A stretch of DNA of 64,000 bases from Aureimonas altamirensis (GCF_001463885.1 NZ_BBWQ01000024.1:122605-186604); one strand, 5' to 3'. Positions 8,707 through 17,768 are shown, counted from the stretch's first letter. The notes: generated from the letters alone by a model not told the origin. A program made the numbers and translations.

Positions 8707-9558
8707 ATGTCGAAGCGCCCATTCCTTCGCTGGTTCGCCTCTCCGTCGATCCTTATCGCGTTCGGCATCGCGGCGTCGTTTCTGGCTATCGTCCAGTACA
8801 GCTTCCGGGCCCATATCCCGGGATCTCTCGATCCCGGCGGCCTGACACTCGACAATTTCACCACGCTCTTGAAGGCGGTCTACGGCCAGGCTTTCCTGAA
8901 TACGGTGCTGCTGTGTCTGTGGACGGCGCTGTTCACGCTGCTGATCGGCTATCCGCTGGCCTACGCGATGATCCGGGCCAAGTCCGCCCGGCTGCGCAGC
9001 GCCATTCTGCTGATATCGCTGACGCCGCTGTTCCTGGGTGAGATCGTACGCACCTATTCGTGGATGATCGTGCTCGGCAACCGGGGCTTCCTGAACTCCT
9101 TTCTGCTGCAGACCGGCCTGATCGACAGGCCGCTGAACCTGATGTTCACCATGACCGGCGTCGTCATCGCGCTGGTCCACTTCACCCTGCCGATCGTGGT
9201 GGTGATGCTGGCCGCCGCGCTGTCGCATATCGACCGCAACCTGGAGCGCGCGGCGCGCTCGCTTGGGGCGGGCCGTATACGCAGCTTCCTGACGGTGACG
9301 CTGCCCTTGTCGGTGCCCGGCATCGTCGCCGCGGCATCGACCGCCTTCGCCTGGACCTTTTCTGCCTTCGCCACCCCGCAGATGATCGGCGGCGGGCAGG
9401 TACAGACCATCTCGACGCTGGTCTATCAGGTCGGTTTCGCGTCGTTCAACTTCCCGCTTGCCGCCTCGCTGTCGCTCGTCGGCCTGCTCTTCACCCTTGC
9501 CGTCCTTGCCCTCTTCAATGCCGGCATCGGCCGGCTCGAACGGATCGGAGCGCACTGA
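8707..9558 (+). CDS. ABC transporter permease (PotB-like)
   Basis: A 283-residue inner-membrane protein with about six helices. The EAA loop that docks on the ATPase is visible as LERAARSLGAGRIRSFLTVT. It pairs with the permease encoded 2 bp downstream to form the membrane channel for the solute bound by the preceding binding protein. The PotABCD-like gene order supports uptake of a polyamine-like or small polar compound, but substrate identity is inference. Confidence 0.92.
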   Translation: MSKRPFLRWFASPSILIAFGIAASFLAIVQYSFRAHIPGSLDPGGLTLDNFTTLLKAVYGQAFLNTVLLCLWTALFTLLIGYPLAYAMIRAKSARLRSAILLISLTPLFLGEIVRTYSWMIVLGNRGFLNSFLLQTGLIDRPLNLMFTMTGVVIALVHFTLPIVVVMLAAALSHIDRNLERAARSLGAGRIRSFLTVTLPLSVPGIVAAASTAFAWTFSAFATPQMIGGGQVQTISTLVYQVGFASFNFPLAASLSLVGLLFTLAVLALFNAGIGRLERIGAH

Positions 9559-9560
9559 CC

Positions 9561-10370
9561 ATGAAGAAAAGCGTAACCGACCGCGTTCTGGACTGGGGTG
9601 GCGCGATCCTTGTCGGGGCGATCCTGTGCTTCGTGATGATGCCCTTCGTTGTGGTGGCGATCGCCTCGTTCAACGATGGCGCCATCCTGTCCTTTCCGCC
9701 GCGGAGCTGGTCGTTCCGCTGGTATGCGAACGCCTTCCAGTACCGCGACTTCGGCGCGGGCCTCGTCAATTCGCTGAAAGTCGCGGCGGTCGGCGCAAGC
9801 GTCGCGGTGGTTGCGGGCGCCGGCTTCGCCTATGTGCTCGACCGGTACGAGTTCAGGGGCAAGAGCGCCCTGAACGCGATCCTGATGTCGCCGCTGGTCA
9901 TCCCCAACTTCACCATCGGCCTCGGCCTCCTGATCCTGTCGGCGGCGGCCTCCCTGCCCCGCTCCATCTGGCTGGTCGTGGCGGTGCACGTCATCATCGT
10001 ATTCCCCTTCGTCGTCCGCTCGGTCTACGTGTCGCTGCGCAATTTCGAGCGGCGCTACGAACAGGCGGCCGAAAGCCTCGGCGGGGGGCCGCTGCACGTC
10101 CTGTTGACGATCACCCTGCCGCTGCTGGTTCCGGGCCTCGTTTCGGGTTGCCTGTTTGCCGCGATCCTGTCGTTCAACGAGTTCACGGCCTCGCTCTTCG
10201 TGGTCAACCAGAGCACGCAGACGCTGCCGGTCGCGATGTACAACTACGTCCGCGAATATGCCGACCCGACGCTGGCCGCGCTGTCCGTGGTCTACGTGGC
10301 CGTCGTCGCCATCATCCTCCTGATCGTCCACAAGATCTTCCGCCTCGAAAAGGTTCTCAATGTCGAGTGA
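9561..10370 (+). CDS. ABC transporter permease (PotC-like)
   Basis: A 269-residue inner-membrane protein. The open frame extends well upstream inside the first permease, but the ATG at 9561 gives the usual length and N-terminal helix (ILVGAILCFVMMPFVVVAIA). The EAA loop reads YEQAAESLGGGPLHVLLTIT. It is the second half of the permease heterodimer. Its stop lies inside the start of the ATPase gene (11-bp overlap), so expression is coupled. Confidence 0.92.
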   Translation: MKKSVTDRVLDWGGAILVGAILCFVMMPFVVVAIASFNDGAILSFPPRSWSFRWYANAFQYRDFGAGLVNSLKVAAVGASVAVVAGAGFAYVLDRYEFRGKSALNAILMSPLVIPNFTIGLGLLILSAAASLPRSIWLVVAVHVIIVFPFVVRSVYVSLRNFERRYEQAAESLGGGPLHVLLTITLPLLVPGLVSGCLFAAILSFNEFTASLFVVNQSTQTLPVAMYNYVREYADPTLAALSVVYVAVVAIILLIVHKIFRLEKVLNVE

Positions 10371-11481
10371 GATGCCCATTCCCGCGCCGTCGTCGGACGT
10401 GCCGGACGCCGCCGTCCAACTGGATGGCGTTGCCAAGTCCTTCTCCGGCATGACAGCGCTCGACCCGATCTGGCTGAAGATCCGCCGTGGCGAGTTCATG
10501 ACCCTTCTGGGGCCATCCGGCTGCGGGAAGACGACGCTTCTGAACCTGATCGCCGGCTTCCTAGAAGCCGATGCGGGCGAACTCTTCATCGAGCGCGAGC
10601 TCGTCACCCAGGTGCCTCCGCACAAGCGGGAAATCGGCATCGTCTTCCAGAACTATGCGCTGTTCCCGCATATGTCCGTTGCGCAGAACGTCGCCTACGG
10701 CCTGAGGACGCGGCGTGTCGCCAAGGCGGAGATTGCCGAGCGTGTCCGCGAGGCGCTGGCGCTGGTGAAGCTGCAGGATTTTGCCGACAGACGCCCGAAG
10801 CAATTGTCCGGCGGCCAGCAGCAGCGCGTGGCGCTGGCACGGGCCCTGGTGATCCGGCCGCGCGTGCTGCTTCTGGACGAGCCGTTCTCCGCCCTCGACC
10901 GCAACCTTCGGGGCGCGATGCAGGTGGAACTGCGCGAAATCCAGACCCGCCTTGGGCTGACGACGGTGTTCGTCACGCACGACCAGAACGAGGCGCTCAG
11001 CATGTCGGACCGAATCGCCGTCATGTCGCGCGGCCATATCCGCCAGATCGGCAGCCCGGCCGACATCTACGACAGGCCGCAAAGCCTCTTCGTTTCCACC
11101 TTCGTCGGCGATGCCAATTTGTTTTCGGCGACCCTGCGCAGGCGGCTGGATTCCACCGCCGAGGTCGATATCGGCGATACGCCGGTCAAGCTGTCGCTCT
11201 TCCAGGACGACGTGCCCCCGGTGGGCCCGGTGACGGTGTTCGTGCGTCCCGAGCAGTGCCGCCTGACCGAGCCGGGCACCCCGTCGTCCATTCCGGCGCG
11301 CGTGGCCTTTTCCGTCTATCAGGGCAGCTATGCCGAACTTTATCTCGATTGTCCGGCCGCTGCATCGGGACGCGTGATGCTGCGCGTTCCGGCGGCCACG
11401 GCCCTTGCGCCGGGTGTCGCGGTCGCGATTGCCCTGCCGGAGCAGGGCGCGGCCGTCTACGCACGGGAGGACGTGCAATGA
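10360..11481 (+). CDS. ABC transporter ATP-binding protein (PotA-like)
   Basis: A 373-residue ATPase: Walker A GPSGCGKTT at 51-59, signature LSGGQQQRVA, Walker B LLLDEPFSALD, H-loop VTHD, and a C-terminal TOBE-like region typical of PotA/MalK-type subunits (VFVRPEQCRL). It energises the two permeases upstream. Starts at 10360 or 10372 are both possible. The stop overlaps the next gene's ATG (ATGA at 11478), tying the transporter to the oxidoreductase that follows. Confidence 0.95.
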   Translation: MSSEMPIPAPSSDVPDAAVQLDGVAKSFSGMTALDPIWLKIRRGEFMTLLGPSGCGKTTLLNLIAGFLEADAGELFIERELVTQVPPHKREIGIVFQNYALFPHMSVAQNVAYGLRTRRVAKAEIAERVREALALVKLQDFADRRPKQLSGGQQQRVALARALVIRPRVLLLDEPFSALDRNLRGAMQVELREIQTRLGLTTVFVTHDQNEALSMSDRIAVMSRGHIRQIGSPADIYDRPQSLFVSTFVGDANLFSATLRRRLDSTAEVDIGDTPVKLSLFQDDVPPVGPVTVFVRPEQCRLTEPGTPSSIPARVAFSVYQGSYAELYLDCPAAASGRVMLRVPAATALAPGVAVAIALPEQGAAVYAREDVQ

Positions 11482-12479
11482 CCCGCACGATGAAAGCCGT
11501 GATTGCCGCACGGCCCGGCGGGCCGGACGTGCTGACGCTGGTGGACCGCCCCGTCCCGGCGCCGGGAGACGGCGAAGTGCTGATCAAGGTCGCCGCTGCG
11601 GGGATCAACCGTCCCGACATCATGCAGCGCTCGGGCGCGCTGCCCGCGCCGGCCGGCGTTTCCGACGTGCTGGGGCTCGAGGCCGCTGGGGAGATCGTCG
11701 CCATCGGCGCCAACGTCGATCCCGCCGCGCTCGGCACGACGGTGATGGCCCTCCTGAAGGCAGGCGGTTACGCCGAGCATGCCGTGGCGCGAGCGGCCCA
11801 CTGCCTTCCCGTTCCCGAGGGCCTGAGCCTGGAGGAAGCCGCAGCCCTGCCGGAGGGGGTCTTCACCATCTGGCACAATCTGTTCGAGCGTGGGGCGCTG
11901 CGCTCCGGCGAGACGGTCCTGATCGAAGGCGGCGCCAGCGGCATCGGCACGCTTGCCCTGCAACTGGCCGGGGCGATGGGCGCCAAAGTGATCGTGACTG
12001 CCGGCGGAGCCGAAAAGTGCCGCCGTCTGGCGGCCATGGGGGCGGAGGCGATCGATTACCGCACGGCGGATCTGGCCGCGGAGGTGCTGCGGCTGACCGG
12101 CGGGCGCGGCGCGGACGTCGTCCTGGACATCCTCGGCGGAGACGCCGTCAACAGGCATCTCGCCTGCATGGCGCCCGGCGGACGCCATGTCGGCCTGTCC
12201 TTCATGACCGGCATGATCGCGCCGGTCGACCTCGGCTTGCTGATGCGCAAGGGGCTCTGGCTCACCTCGTCGACACTGCGGCCCAAGAGCGACGAGGAAA
12301 AGGCCGCCATCGCGGCCGAGGTGCGCCAGACGCTTCTGCCGCTCATCGGGCCGGGCAAGGTGCGCCCCGTCCTGTCGCGCGCCTTCCCGCTGGCCGGGGT
12401 CTCGGATGCCCATACCCTGCTGGAGAGCGGCGACAATATCGGAAAGATCGTGCTGAGCATGCAGCCGGCGGCCGCCTGA
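11478..12479 (+). CDS. NAD(P)H:quinone oxidoreductase, PIG3/QOR-type zinc-independent MDR
   Basis: A 333-residue medium-chain dehydrogenase/reductase lacking the zinc ligands of alcohol dehydrogenases. The GroES-like N-terminus (residues 1-130) includes GINRPDIMQR, and GGASGIGTLALQLA binds NADPH. The family reduces quinones or alpha,beta-unsaturated carbonyls. Its start overlaps the ABC ATPase stop by 4 bp. In this operon it could reduce an enone intermediate of the catabolic route; that role is inference. Confidence 0.88.
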   Translation: MTRTMKAVIAARPGGPDVLTLVDRPVPAPGDGEVLIKVAAAGINRPDIMQRSGALPAPAGVSDVLGLEAAGEIVAIGANVDPAALGTTVMALLKAGGYAEHAVARAAHCLPVPEGLSLEEAAALPEGVFTIWHNLFERGALRSGETVLIEGGASGIGTLALQLAGAMGAKVIVTAGGAEKCRRLAAMGAEAIDYRTADLAAEVLRLTGGRGADVVLDILGGDAVNRHLACMAPGGRHVGLSFMTGMIAPVDLGLLMRKGLWLTSSTLRPKSDEEKAAIAAEVRQTLLPLIGPGKVRPVLSRAFPLAGVSDAHTLLESGDNIGKIVLSMQPAAA

Positions 12480-12520
12480 CCGTTCCAGACCCTTCCACCT
12501 TACCAAGGAAAGACTTGTCC

Positions 12521-12937
12521 ATGGCCCATCTGCGACACCGGAAGTTCAACACGCGGGACACATATCCCGAACAGAATCTCGACAACGACCTGTCGCAGGC
12601 CGTCGTTGCGAAGGGCGGTACGACCATCTTCCTGCGCGGCCAGTGCCCGCAGGATCTGGACACGGCCGAGAACATCGCCAGCAGCGACCCCGTCGAGCAG
12701 ACGCACAAGGTGATGCAGAACATCCGCCAGCTCGTGCAGGAGTGCGGCGGCGAGATGGAGCATGTCACCAAGCTGGTCGTCTACCTGACCGACGTGCGCC
12801 ACCGCGAAGCGGTGTACCGCACCATGGGCTCCTACATCAAAGGCGTCTTCCCGGTCTGTACGGGCCTGACCGTGGTGGCCCTGGCCCGTCCCGAATGGCT
12901 GGTCGAGATCGACGCGACCGCCGTCATCCCCGATTGA
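12521..12937 (+). CDS. RidA-family protein lacking the canonical arginine
   Basis: A 138-residue YjgF/YER057c/UK114-fold protein, normally a trimer that hydrolyses reactive imines and enamines. The start at 12521 follows AAGGAAAG; the longer open frame upstream is spurious. In classical RidA a conserved arginine (PARSCVEV) binds the carboxylate of the iminoacid; the aligned segment here is PVCTGLTVVAL, so that residue is a cysteine. This places it among the non-archetypal Rid subgroups. It lies between the quinone oxidoreductase and the DUF1028 gene, consistent with handling an imine intermediate. Confidence 0.88.
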   Translation: MAHLRHRKFNTRDTYPEQNLDNDLSQAVVAKGGTTIFLRGQCPQDLDTAENIASSDPVEQTHKVMQNIRQLVQECGGEMEHVTKLVVYLTDVRHREAVYRTMGSYIKGVFPVCTGLTVVALARPEWLVEIDATAVIPD

Positions 12938-12980
12938 GCGGACATAAGTAGACGGAAGGGCGAAGGCCCAGGGAGTTTCC

Positions 12981-13655
12981 ATGACTTTTTCGATCGTTGG
13001 CCACTGTCCGGACACGGGAATGTTCGGCGTTGCGATATCCTCGTCGTCGCCGGCCGTTGCCGCGCGCTGCTCCTTCGCCCGGGCCGGCGTCGGCGCCGTC
13101 GCCACGCAGAACGTGACCGACCCGCGGCTTGGCCCGCACGCGCTGGACCTCATGGCGCGCGGGGCCAGCCCGCGCGAGGCGCTGGCGATCCTGGAGCGGA
13201 GCGGCTCGCACATGGCGTTCCGCCAGGTTCTGGCGGTGGGGCGCTCCGGCGAAAGCGCCATCTATTCCGGCACCGAGGTGCTCGGCATGTGGTCCGAGGC
13301 GCAGGGCCGCGATACGGCCGCCGCGGGCAATCTCCTGGCCGATGCCGGCGTGCCGGAGGTCATGGTCCAGTATTTCAGCAACTCGGAGGGCCATCTCGGG
13401 CAGCGCCTCGTGGGCGCGCTGCGGGCGGGTCTGGATGCCGGCGGCGAGGCGGGGCCCGTCCACTCGGCCGGGCTGCTGCTTGTCGATGCACAAAGCTGGC
13501 CGCTGGCCGAACTTCGGATCGACTGGAGCGACGAATGCCCGATCGCGGCGCTGGAAAAGGCCTGGTCGGTCTACCAGCCGCAGATGGATGCCTATGTCAC
13601 CCGCGCGCTGGACCCGCGCCAGGCGCCGTCTTATGGCGTTCCGGGCGATGAATGA
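12981..13655 (+). CDS. DUF1028 family protein (predicted Ntn-hydrolase fold)
   Basis: A 224-residue protein matching DUF1028: N-terminal MTFSIVGHCPDTGMFGVAIS, SSSPAVAARC and GVGAVATQNVTDPRLG are characteristic. Members are predicted Ntn-type amidohydrolases often found beside RidA and M20 peptidases in degradation clusters, which is the case here. The start at 12981 is preceded by AGGGAG. The function is inferred to be amide or lactam hydrolysis; no biochemical assignment can be made from sequence. Confidence 0.85.
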   Translation: MTFSIVGHCPDTGMFGVAISSSSPAVAARCSFARAGVGAVATQNVTDPRLGPHALDLMARGASPREALAILERSGSHMAFRQVLAVGRSGESAIYSGTEVLGMWSEAQGRDTAAAGNLLADAGVPEVMVQYFSNSEGHLGQRLVGALRAGLDAGGEAGPVHSAGLLLVDAQSWPLAELRIDWSDECPIAALEKAWSVYQPQMDAYVTRALDPRQAPSYGVPGDE

Positions 13656-13709
13656 CTACCCTTGGCGGGCGCCCGACCGCGCCCGGACAAGGTTCTTGAA
13701 GGTTTTGCC

Positions 13710-14636
13710 ATGCCGCTTCGCTTCACCCTGCGACAACTGGAATATTTCATTGCCGTGGGTGAAGCCGGCAGCATCGCGCTGGCCGCCGAGAGGGTAAACG
13801 TCACCGCCCCGTCCATGTCGTCGGCCATCGCGCAGCTCGAAGCCGGGTTCGGCGTCCAGCTCTTCACGCGGCGCCACGCACAGGGCTCGGCCCTGACGCC
13901 GACGGGCGAGCGCTTCATGGAGCAGGCGCGGGTGGTGCTGGAAGACGCCGCCAAGCTGAACGATCTGGCCAATATCTATACCGGCAGCGTCCTCGGATCG
14001 TTGCGGATCGGCTGCCTGCGAACCTTCGTGCAGCTCATGGTTCCGCAACTGCGCCGCACCTTCGAAAGCCGCTATCCCAGCGTGGAGTTCAGCCAGGTCG
14101 AGCTGGATCAGGCACAGATCTTCGATGCGCTGGGGGCGGCCCGGATCGACGTGGCGTTGACCTACGATATCGCCCTGCCCAGCGACATCGATTTCCAGCC
14201 GCTGCGCACCCTGCCGCCTTACGTCATGGTGGACATGGATCATCCGCTGGCCGGACGCGCCAGCCTGACGGCCGACGAACTGCTGGGCCATGGCATGGTG
14301 CTTCTGGATATGCCGCACAGCTCCGACTATTTCCTGTCGCTGTTCAGGGGCCTCGGGCAGCGACCCCGCATCGCGGAACGCACCTCCGAAATCTCGATCC
14401 AGCGCAGCCTGGTGGCCAACGGCTTCGGCTTCGGCATATCGAACATGCGCACGGTCTCCGATATCTCGATGGACGGCAAGCAGTTGAAGTTCATACCGCT
14501 GCATACGCCGGTGCCGCCGCTGCAGCTTGGCATCGCCATTTCGCGCGCCGCGCATGTGTCCCGCACCATCCAGGCCTTCATCGACCATTGCCACGAAGCC
14601 GCGGATTCGGGCAGCCTGCCCGGCCTGCTGGCCTGA
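13710..14636 (+). CDS. LysR-family transcriptional regulator
   Basis: A 308-residue regulator with the N-terminal winged helix-turn-helix (FTLRQLEYFIAVGEAGS..., then TAPSMSSAIAQLE) and a periplasmic-binding-like effector domain. The ATG at 13710 is used; an upstream TTG at 13662 would add a non-conserved tail. It resembles the regulator at the window's left edge, so the locus appears to be controlled from both ends. It is co-directional with the enzymes and probably autoregulated. Confidence 0.93.
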   Translation: MPLRFTLRQLEYFIAVGEAGSIALAAERVNVTAPSMSSAIAQLEAGFGVQLFTRRHAQGSALTPTGERFMEQARVVLEDAAKLNDLANIYTGSVLGSLRIGCLRTFVQLMVPQLRRTFESRYPSVEFSQVELDQAQIFDALGAARIDVALTYDIALPSDIDFQPLRTLPPYVMVDMDHPLAGRASLTADELLGHGMVLLDMPHSSDYFLSLFRGLGQRPRIAERTSEISIQRSLVANGFGFGISNMRTVSDISMDGKQLKFIPLHTPVPPLQLGIAISRAAHVSRTIQAFIDHCHEAADSGSLPGLLA

Positions 14637-14649
14637 CGGACATCTTCTC

Positions 14650-15801
14650 ATGATACCCGACACAATCGACATCCTGACCCGGCTGGTGGCATTCCCGACC
14701 CTGTCGCGGCAATCGAACCTGGCGCTTCTGGACTATGTCGAAGGCCTGCTCGGCCCGGCCGGCATCCGCCTCCAGCGCTATGCCAGCGACGATGGCACGA
14801 GGGCCAACCTCTGGGCCAGCGTCGGGCCGGATATCGCCGGCGGCGTTGTGCTGTCCGGGCACTGCGACGTGGTGCCCGTCGAGGGGCAGGAATGGTCCAG
14901 CGACCCGTTCCGCCTGCGTGCCGAAGGGGGGCGTCTCTACGGGCGCGGCACCGCCGACATGAAAGGCTTTCTTGCGGTGGCCATCCGGGCCATGCTGCAG
15001 GCCGCCGGCCGAACGCTTCACCGGCCCGTGCACCTTGCGATCTCCTATGACGAGGAAATCGGCTGTCTCGGCGTGCGCGGCATGCTGGACATGCGGCGTG
15101 GGCACCCGGCTCGGCCGGCTCTGTGCCTGATCGGAGAGCCGACGGGCATGCGCATCGCCATCGGGCACAAGGGCAAGCGCGCCCTGCGCGCCTGCTGCAC
15201 CGGCCGTGAGGGCCATTCGGCCCTGGCGCCCAATGCGTTGAACGCCCTGCATCTCGGCGCCGAGTTCGTAACCCGCCTGCAGGCCCGCCAGGAAGAACTG
15301 GAAGCTTCGGGCGCACGCGACGACGCCTATGACATCCCCTATTCGACGCTGCATGTCGGTACGATGCGCGGCGGTACCGCGTTGAACATCGTGCCGGGGC
15401 GCTGCGACCTGGAGTTCGAGTTGCGCGCCGTCGCCGCCGACGATCCCGACGCCATCATCGCCGGCATCGTCGCCGATGCAGAAGACATTGCCGCACGGCA
15501 TCGCGGACGGTTTCCCGAAGCCCGCATCGATGTCGAGGACGTATCGGGATATCCGGGGCTGGATATACCGGCCGACACACCGGAAATCGCGCTGCTGCAG
15601 TCGATGCTGGGCGACAATGAGCCGCCCATCAAGGTCGCGTTCGGAACGGAGGCGGGCTTGTTCCACGAGGCGCTGGACATCCCCACGCTGATCTGCGGCC
15701 CCGGACATATGGCGCAGGGCCATCGGCCGGACGAGTTCGTCGGCGAAGACCAGCTCGCGCGCTGCGAAGCGTTCCTCGAGGCGTTGATCGCCGACGCATG
15801 A
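14650..15801 (+). CDS. M20 family deacylase, acetylornithine deacetylase (ArgE)-like
   Basis: A 383-residue metallohydrolase. Metal-site motifs are LSGHCDVVPV, GRGTADMKGF and YDEEIGCLG, followed by GEPTGM; the dimerisation domain lies mid-protein, and the C-terminal metal histidine is in CGPGHMAQGH. It removes an acyl group from an N-acylated amino compound. Outside an arginine locus and beside DUF1028, RidA and two transporters, it is more likely catabolic than biosynthetic. The ATG at 14650 is 14 bp after the LysR stop. Confidence 0.9.
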   Translation: MIPDTIDILTRLVAFPTLSRQSNLALLDYVEGLLGPAGIRLQRYASDDGTRANLWASVGPDIAGGVVLSGHCDVVPVEGQEWSSDPFRLRAEGGRLYGRGTADMKGFLAVAIRAMLQAAGRTLHRPVHLAISYDEEIGCLGVRGMLDMRRGHPARPALCLIGEPTGMRIAIGHKGKRALRACCTGREGHSALAPNALNALHLGAEFVTRLQARQEELEASGARDDAYDIPYSTLHVGTMRGGTALNIVPGRCDLEFELRAVAADDPDAIIAGIVADAEDIAARHRGRFPEARIDVEDVSGYPGLDIPADTPEIALLQSMLGDNEPPIKVAFGTEAGLFHEALDIPTLICGPGHMAQGHRPDEFVGEDQLARCEAFLEALIADA

Positions 15802-15807
15802 CCTTGA

Positions 15808-15849
15808 AACCTACCAATCGTAACTTAGCTAAGCTACGATTGGTAGGTT
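15808..15849. promoter_or_regulatory. 42-bp near-perfect palindrome, probable TetR-type operator
   Basis: AACCTACCAATCGTA (15808-15822) is mirrored exactly by TACGATTGGTAGGTT (15835-15849), and the centre CTTAGCTAAG is itself palindromic; only the 15823/15834 pair mismatches. It fills most of the gap between the M20 gene stop and the next start codon at 15863. No U-tract follows, which argues against a terminator. A TetR gene is the second gene of the operon it precedes, so autoregulatory operator function is the natural reading. Confidence 0.7.
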
Positions 15850-15862
15850 CGAGGATCATTCA

Positions 15863-16873
15863 ATGACACAAGACGCTATCCTGCTCATGGGCGGCTCCGG
15901 GGCGATCGGCCTTCTGACCGCCGAGGCCTTGCGCGCCGCGCATCCCGAGGTTCCCTTGTTGATCGGCGGGCGCGATGGCGCCAAGGCTCAGGCCACTGCG
16001 GACAAGCTTGGAAACGCCGAAGGCGTGGCAATCGACCCCCGCGCCGAAGACCTCGGGCTCGGGGCCCGCGAGGTGTCCGCGGTTGCCGTGTTCTATTCCG
16101 ACGAGCGGCTTGCCGGGCTCACTTACGCCAAGGCACGTGGGCTTCCTCACCTTGGCATATCGTCGGGTATCTATGAGGTCGCGCCGGAAGTCGCGGTCCA
16201 TATGAACAACCCCGGCGCTTCGGCGATCGTGCTTGGATATGAATGGCTGGTCGGGGCCACCACCGTTGCGACCCTGGCAGCCGCCAGGCCCTTCGCGCGC
16301 CTCGACAGCATATCGCTGGGTGCTCTTGTCGACGAGGATGATGGCGGTGGCCCTGCGGTCGCCGAGGATTTCGAGCGTCTTGCCCGCTTGATGCCCGCCG
16401 CATTGGCCCTGCGCGATGGCGCCTATGTCTGGCAGAGCGGCGACGATGCCAAATCCCGCTTCCACGCAATCGACGGCACGCAAGTCGAGGCCAATGGTTT
16501 CTCGTCGATCGACGTCGTCGGGCTTGCCGCAGCGACCGGCGCACGGAATGTCCGTTTCGATCTCGCGACAGGGGTCACTTCCTCGCGCCGGCGCGGCGAG
16601 GCCAAATCCACGGAGATCATCATCGAACTGCAGGGCGAGGACAGGCAGGGCAAGCCGCTTCGGAGCCGACATGCGGTCTTCCATCCCGGCGGCGCGGCCC
16701 CGCTGACGGCCCTTGGCACCTCGATGATCCTGGAACGGCTGGTCGGGCTCGACGGACGGGCGCCGACGGCACCGGGGCTCTATTTCCCCTATCAGGTCCT
16801 CGATCACGATCGATATCTGCGGCGGCTCGAAGACGCGGGGGGCGCAATCCTGGAACTGGAGACGCTTGCATGA
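15863..16873 (+). CDS. Saccharopine dehydrogenase-like NAD(P)-binding oxidoreductase
   Basis: A 336-residue protein with an N-terminal Rossmann fold, ILLMGGSGAIGLLTAEAL, and an overall layout like the saccharopine dehydrogenase/trans-acting enoyl reductase group. The substrate is unknown. GAGG lies 8 bases upstream of the ATG at 15863, just after the large palindrome. The TetR gene overlaps its end by 4 bp, so TetR probably senses the substrate or product of this enzyme. Confidence 0.78.
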   Translation: MTQDAILLMGGSGAIGLLTAEALRAAHPEVPLLIGGRDGAKAQATADKLGNAEGVAIDPRAEDLGLGAREVSAVAVFYSDERLAGLTYAKARGLPHLGISSGIYEVAPEVAVHMNNPGASAIVLGYEWLVGATTVATLAAARPFARLDSISLGALVDEDDGGGPAVAEDFERLARLMPAALALRDGAYVWQSGDDAKSRFHAIDGTQVEANGFSSIDVVGLAAATGARNVRFDLATGVTSSRRRGEAKSTEIIIELQGEDRQGKPLRSRHAVFHPGGAAPLTALGTSMILERLVGLDGRAPTAPGLYFPYQVLDHDRYLRRLEDAGGAILELETLA

Positions 16874-17451
16874 ATGCATCGACCGCGAAACGCCTGCCCC
16901 GGGAAGCGCGCCGCCAACAATTGCTGGAGGCGGCGCTCGGCATCGTCCGCACGGAGGGGGCGGACAAGCTGACCCTCGGTTACCTTGCCGAACGCGCCGG
17001 TGTCTCCAAGCCCGTCGTCTACGATCACTTCGGGACACGCTCGGTTCTGCTGATCGAGCTCTACCGCATGATCGATCACGAGCGGGTCGAAGCCTTCCAG
17101 GCCTCCATGGCCGGAGGCGGCCGCACGCGCCGTCAGACGGTGGACGCCCTTGCCGGTGCCTACATACTCTGTGCCGGCGACGTCACGGACGAGTTCCATG
17201 CGGTGGGCGCGGCGCTTGCGGGCAGCGAGGAGAAGGCGCAGGTCTTCCAGGAATTGCTGGGCAATTGTGTTCGCATGTTCATCGCGGTGCTGACACCGCA
17301 CACGACATTGCCCGGCGACGAAATCGAGCGCCGATGCACGGCCCTTGTCGCCGCGGGCGAGGCGCTGGCCGCCGCGATGGTGCAGAAACGATTTACAGAG
17401 GCGGAAACCATTTCCACATTCGCCGCCGTGATCGACGGGGCAATCGCATGA
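16870..17451 (+). CDS. TetR/AcrR-family transcriptional regulator
   Basis: A 193-residue repressor. The N-terminal helix-turn-helix reads LTLGYLAERAGVSKPVVYDH followed by FGTRSVLL; the helical C-terminal domain would bind an unknown ligand. ATGA overlap with the upstream oxidoreductase gives a two-gene operon headed by the 42-bp palindrome, the likely binding site. Confidence 0.92.
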   Translation: MNASTAKRLPREARRQQLLEAALGIVRTEGADKLTLGYLAERAGVSKPVVYDHFGTRSVLLIELYRMIDHERVEAFQASMAGGGRTRRQTVDALAGAYILCAGDVTDEFHAVGAALAGSEEKAQVFQELLGNCVRMFIAVLTPHTTLPGDEIERRCTALVAAGEALAAAMVQKRFTEAETISTFAAVIDGAIA

Positions 17452-17768
17452 TCCCGCGTCCGCCATCCTTGCGGGATTTGCGTCAACATGTCGCAAAGGA
17501 GTGCTTTTCTTAATTCCGCCACAGGAGTATACGCCCCGTTCCAGCAGGGGTGTCACCGGAACATCATTGAGACCGGGCCGCTTGCCGTTATGATAGGCGC
17601 GGTTTCTTCGAAGTACGGAACGGCAATGGCAGACCCTTCAGCCGCTTCGACGCATGCCTTGTCCGTCGGGTTCGACGGAAGCGATGGCCATTCCCCGGAT
17701 GGCCTCGGCAGTCTGTGTTCAGGCGACCGGGCCGCCCTTGCAACCGTGCAGAAGGCGCATTCCCCCGA
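17452..17768. other. Intergenic region upstream of kup
   Basis: A 317-bp gap. ATCCCGC (17451-17457) and GCGGGAT (17471-17477) form a weak 7-bp hairpin just after the TetR stop, with no clear T-tract. A 94-codon open frame (17488-17772) ends overlapping the kup start, but it has no recognisable domain and unremarkable composition, and is not called as a gene. A kup promoter presumably lies here; none is identified with confidence. Confidence 0.4.

Noticed and set aside
15808..15849. Palindrome as a transcription terminator for the M20 gene
   Set aside because: There is no T-tract on either side, and it sits immediately before a start codon next to a TetR operon.
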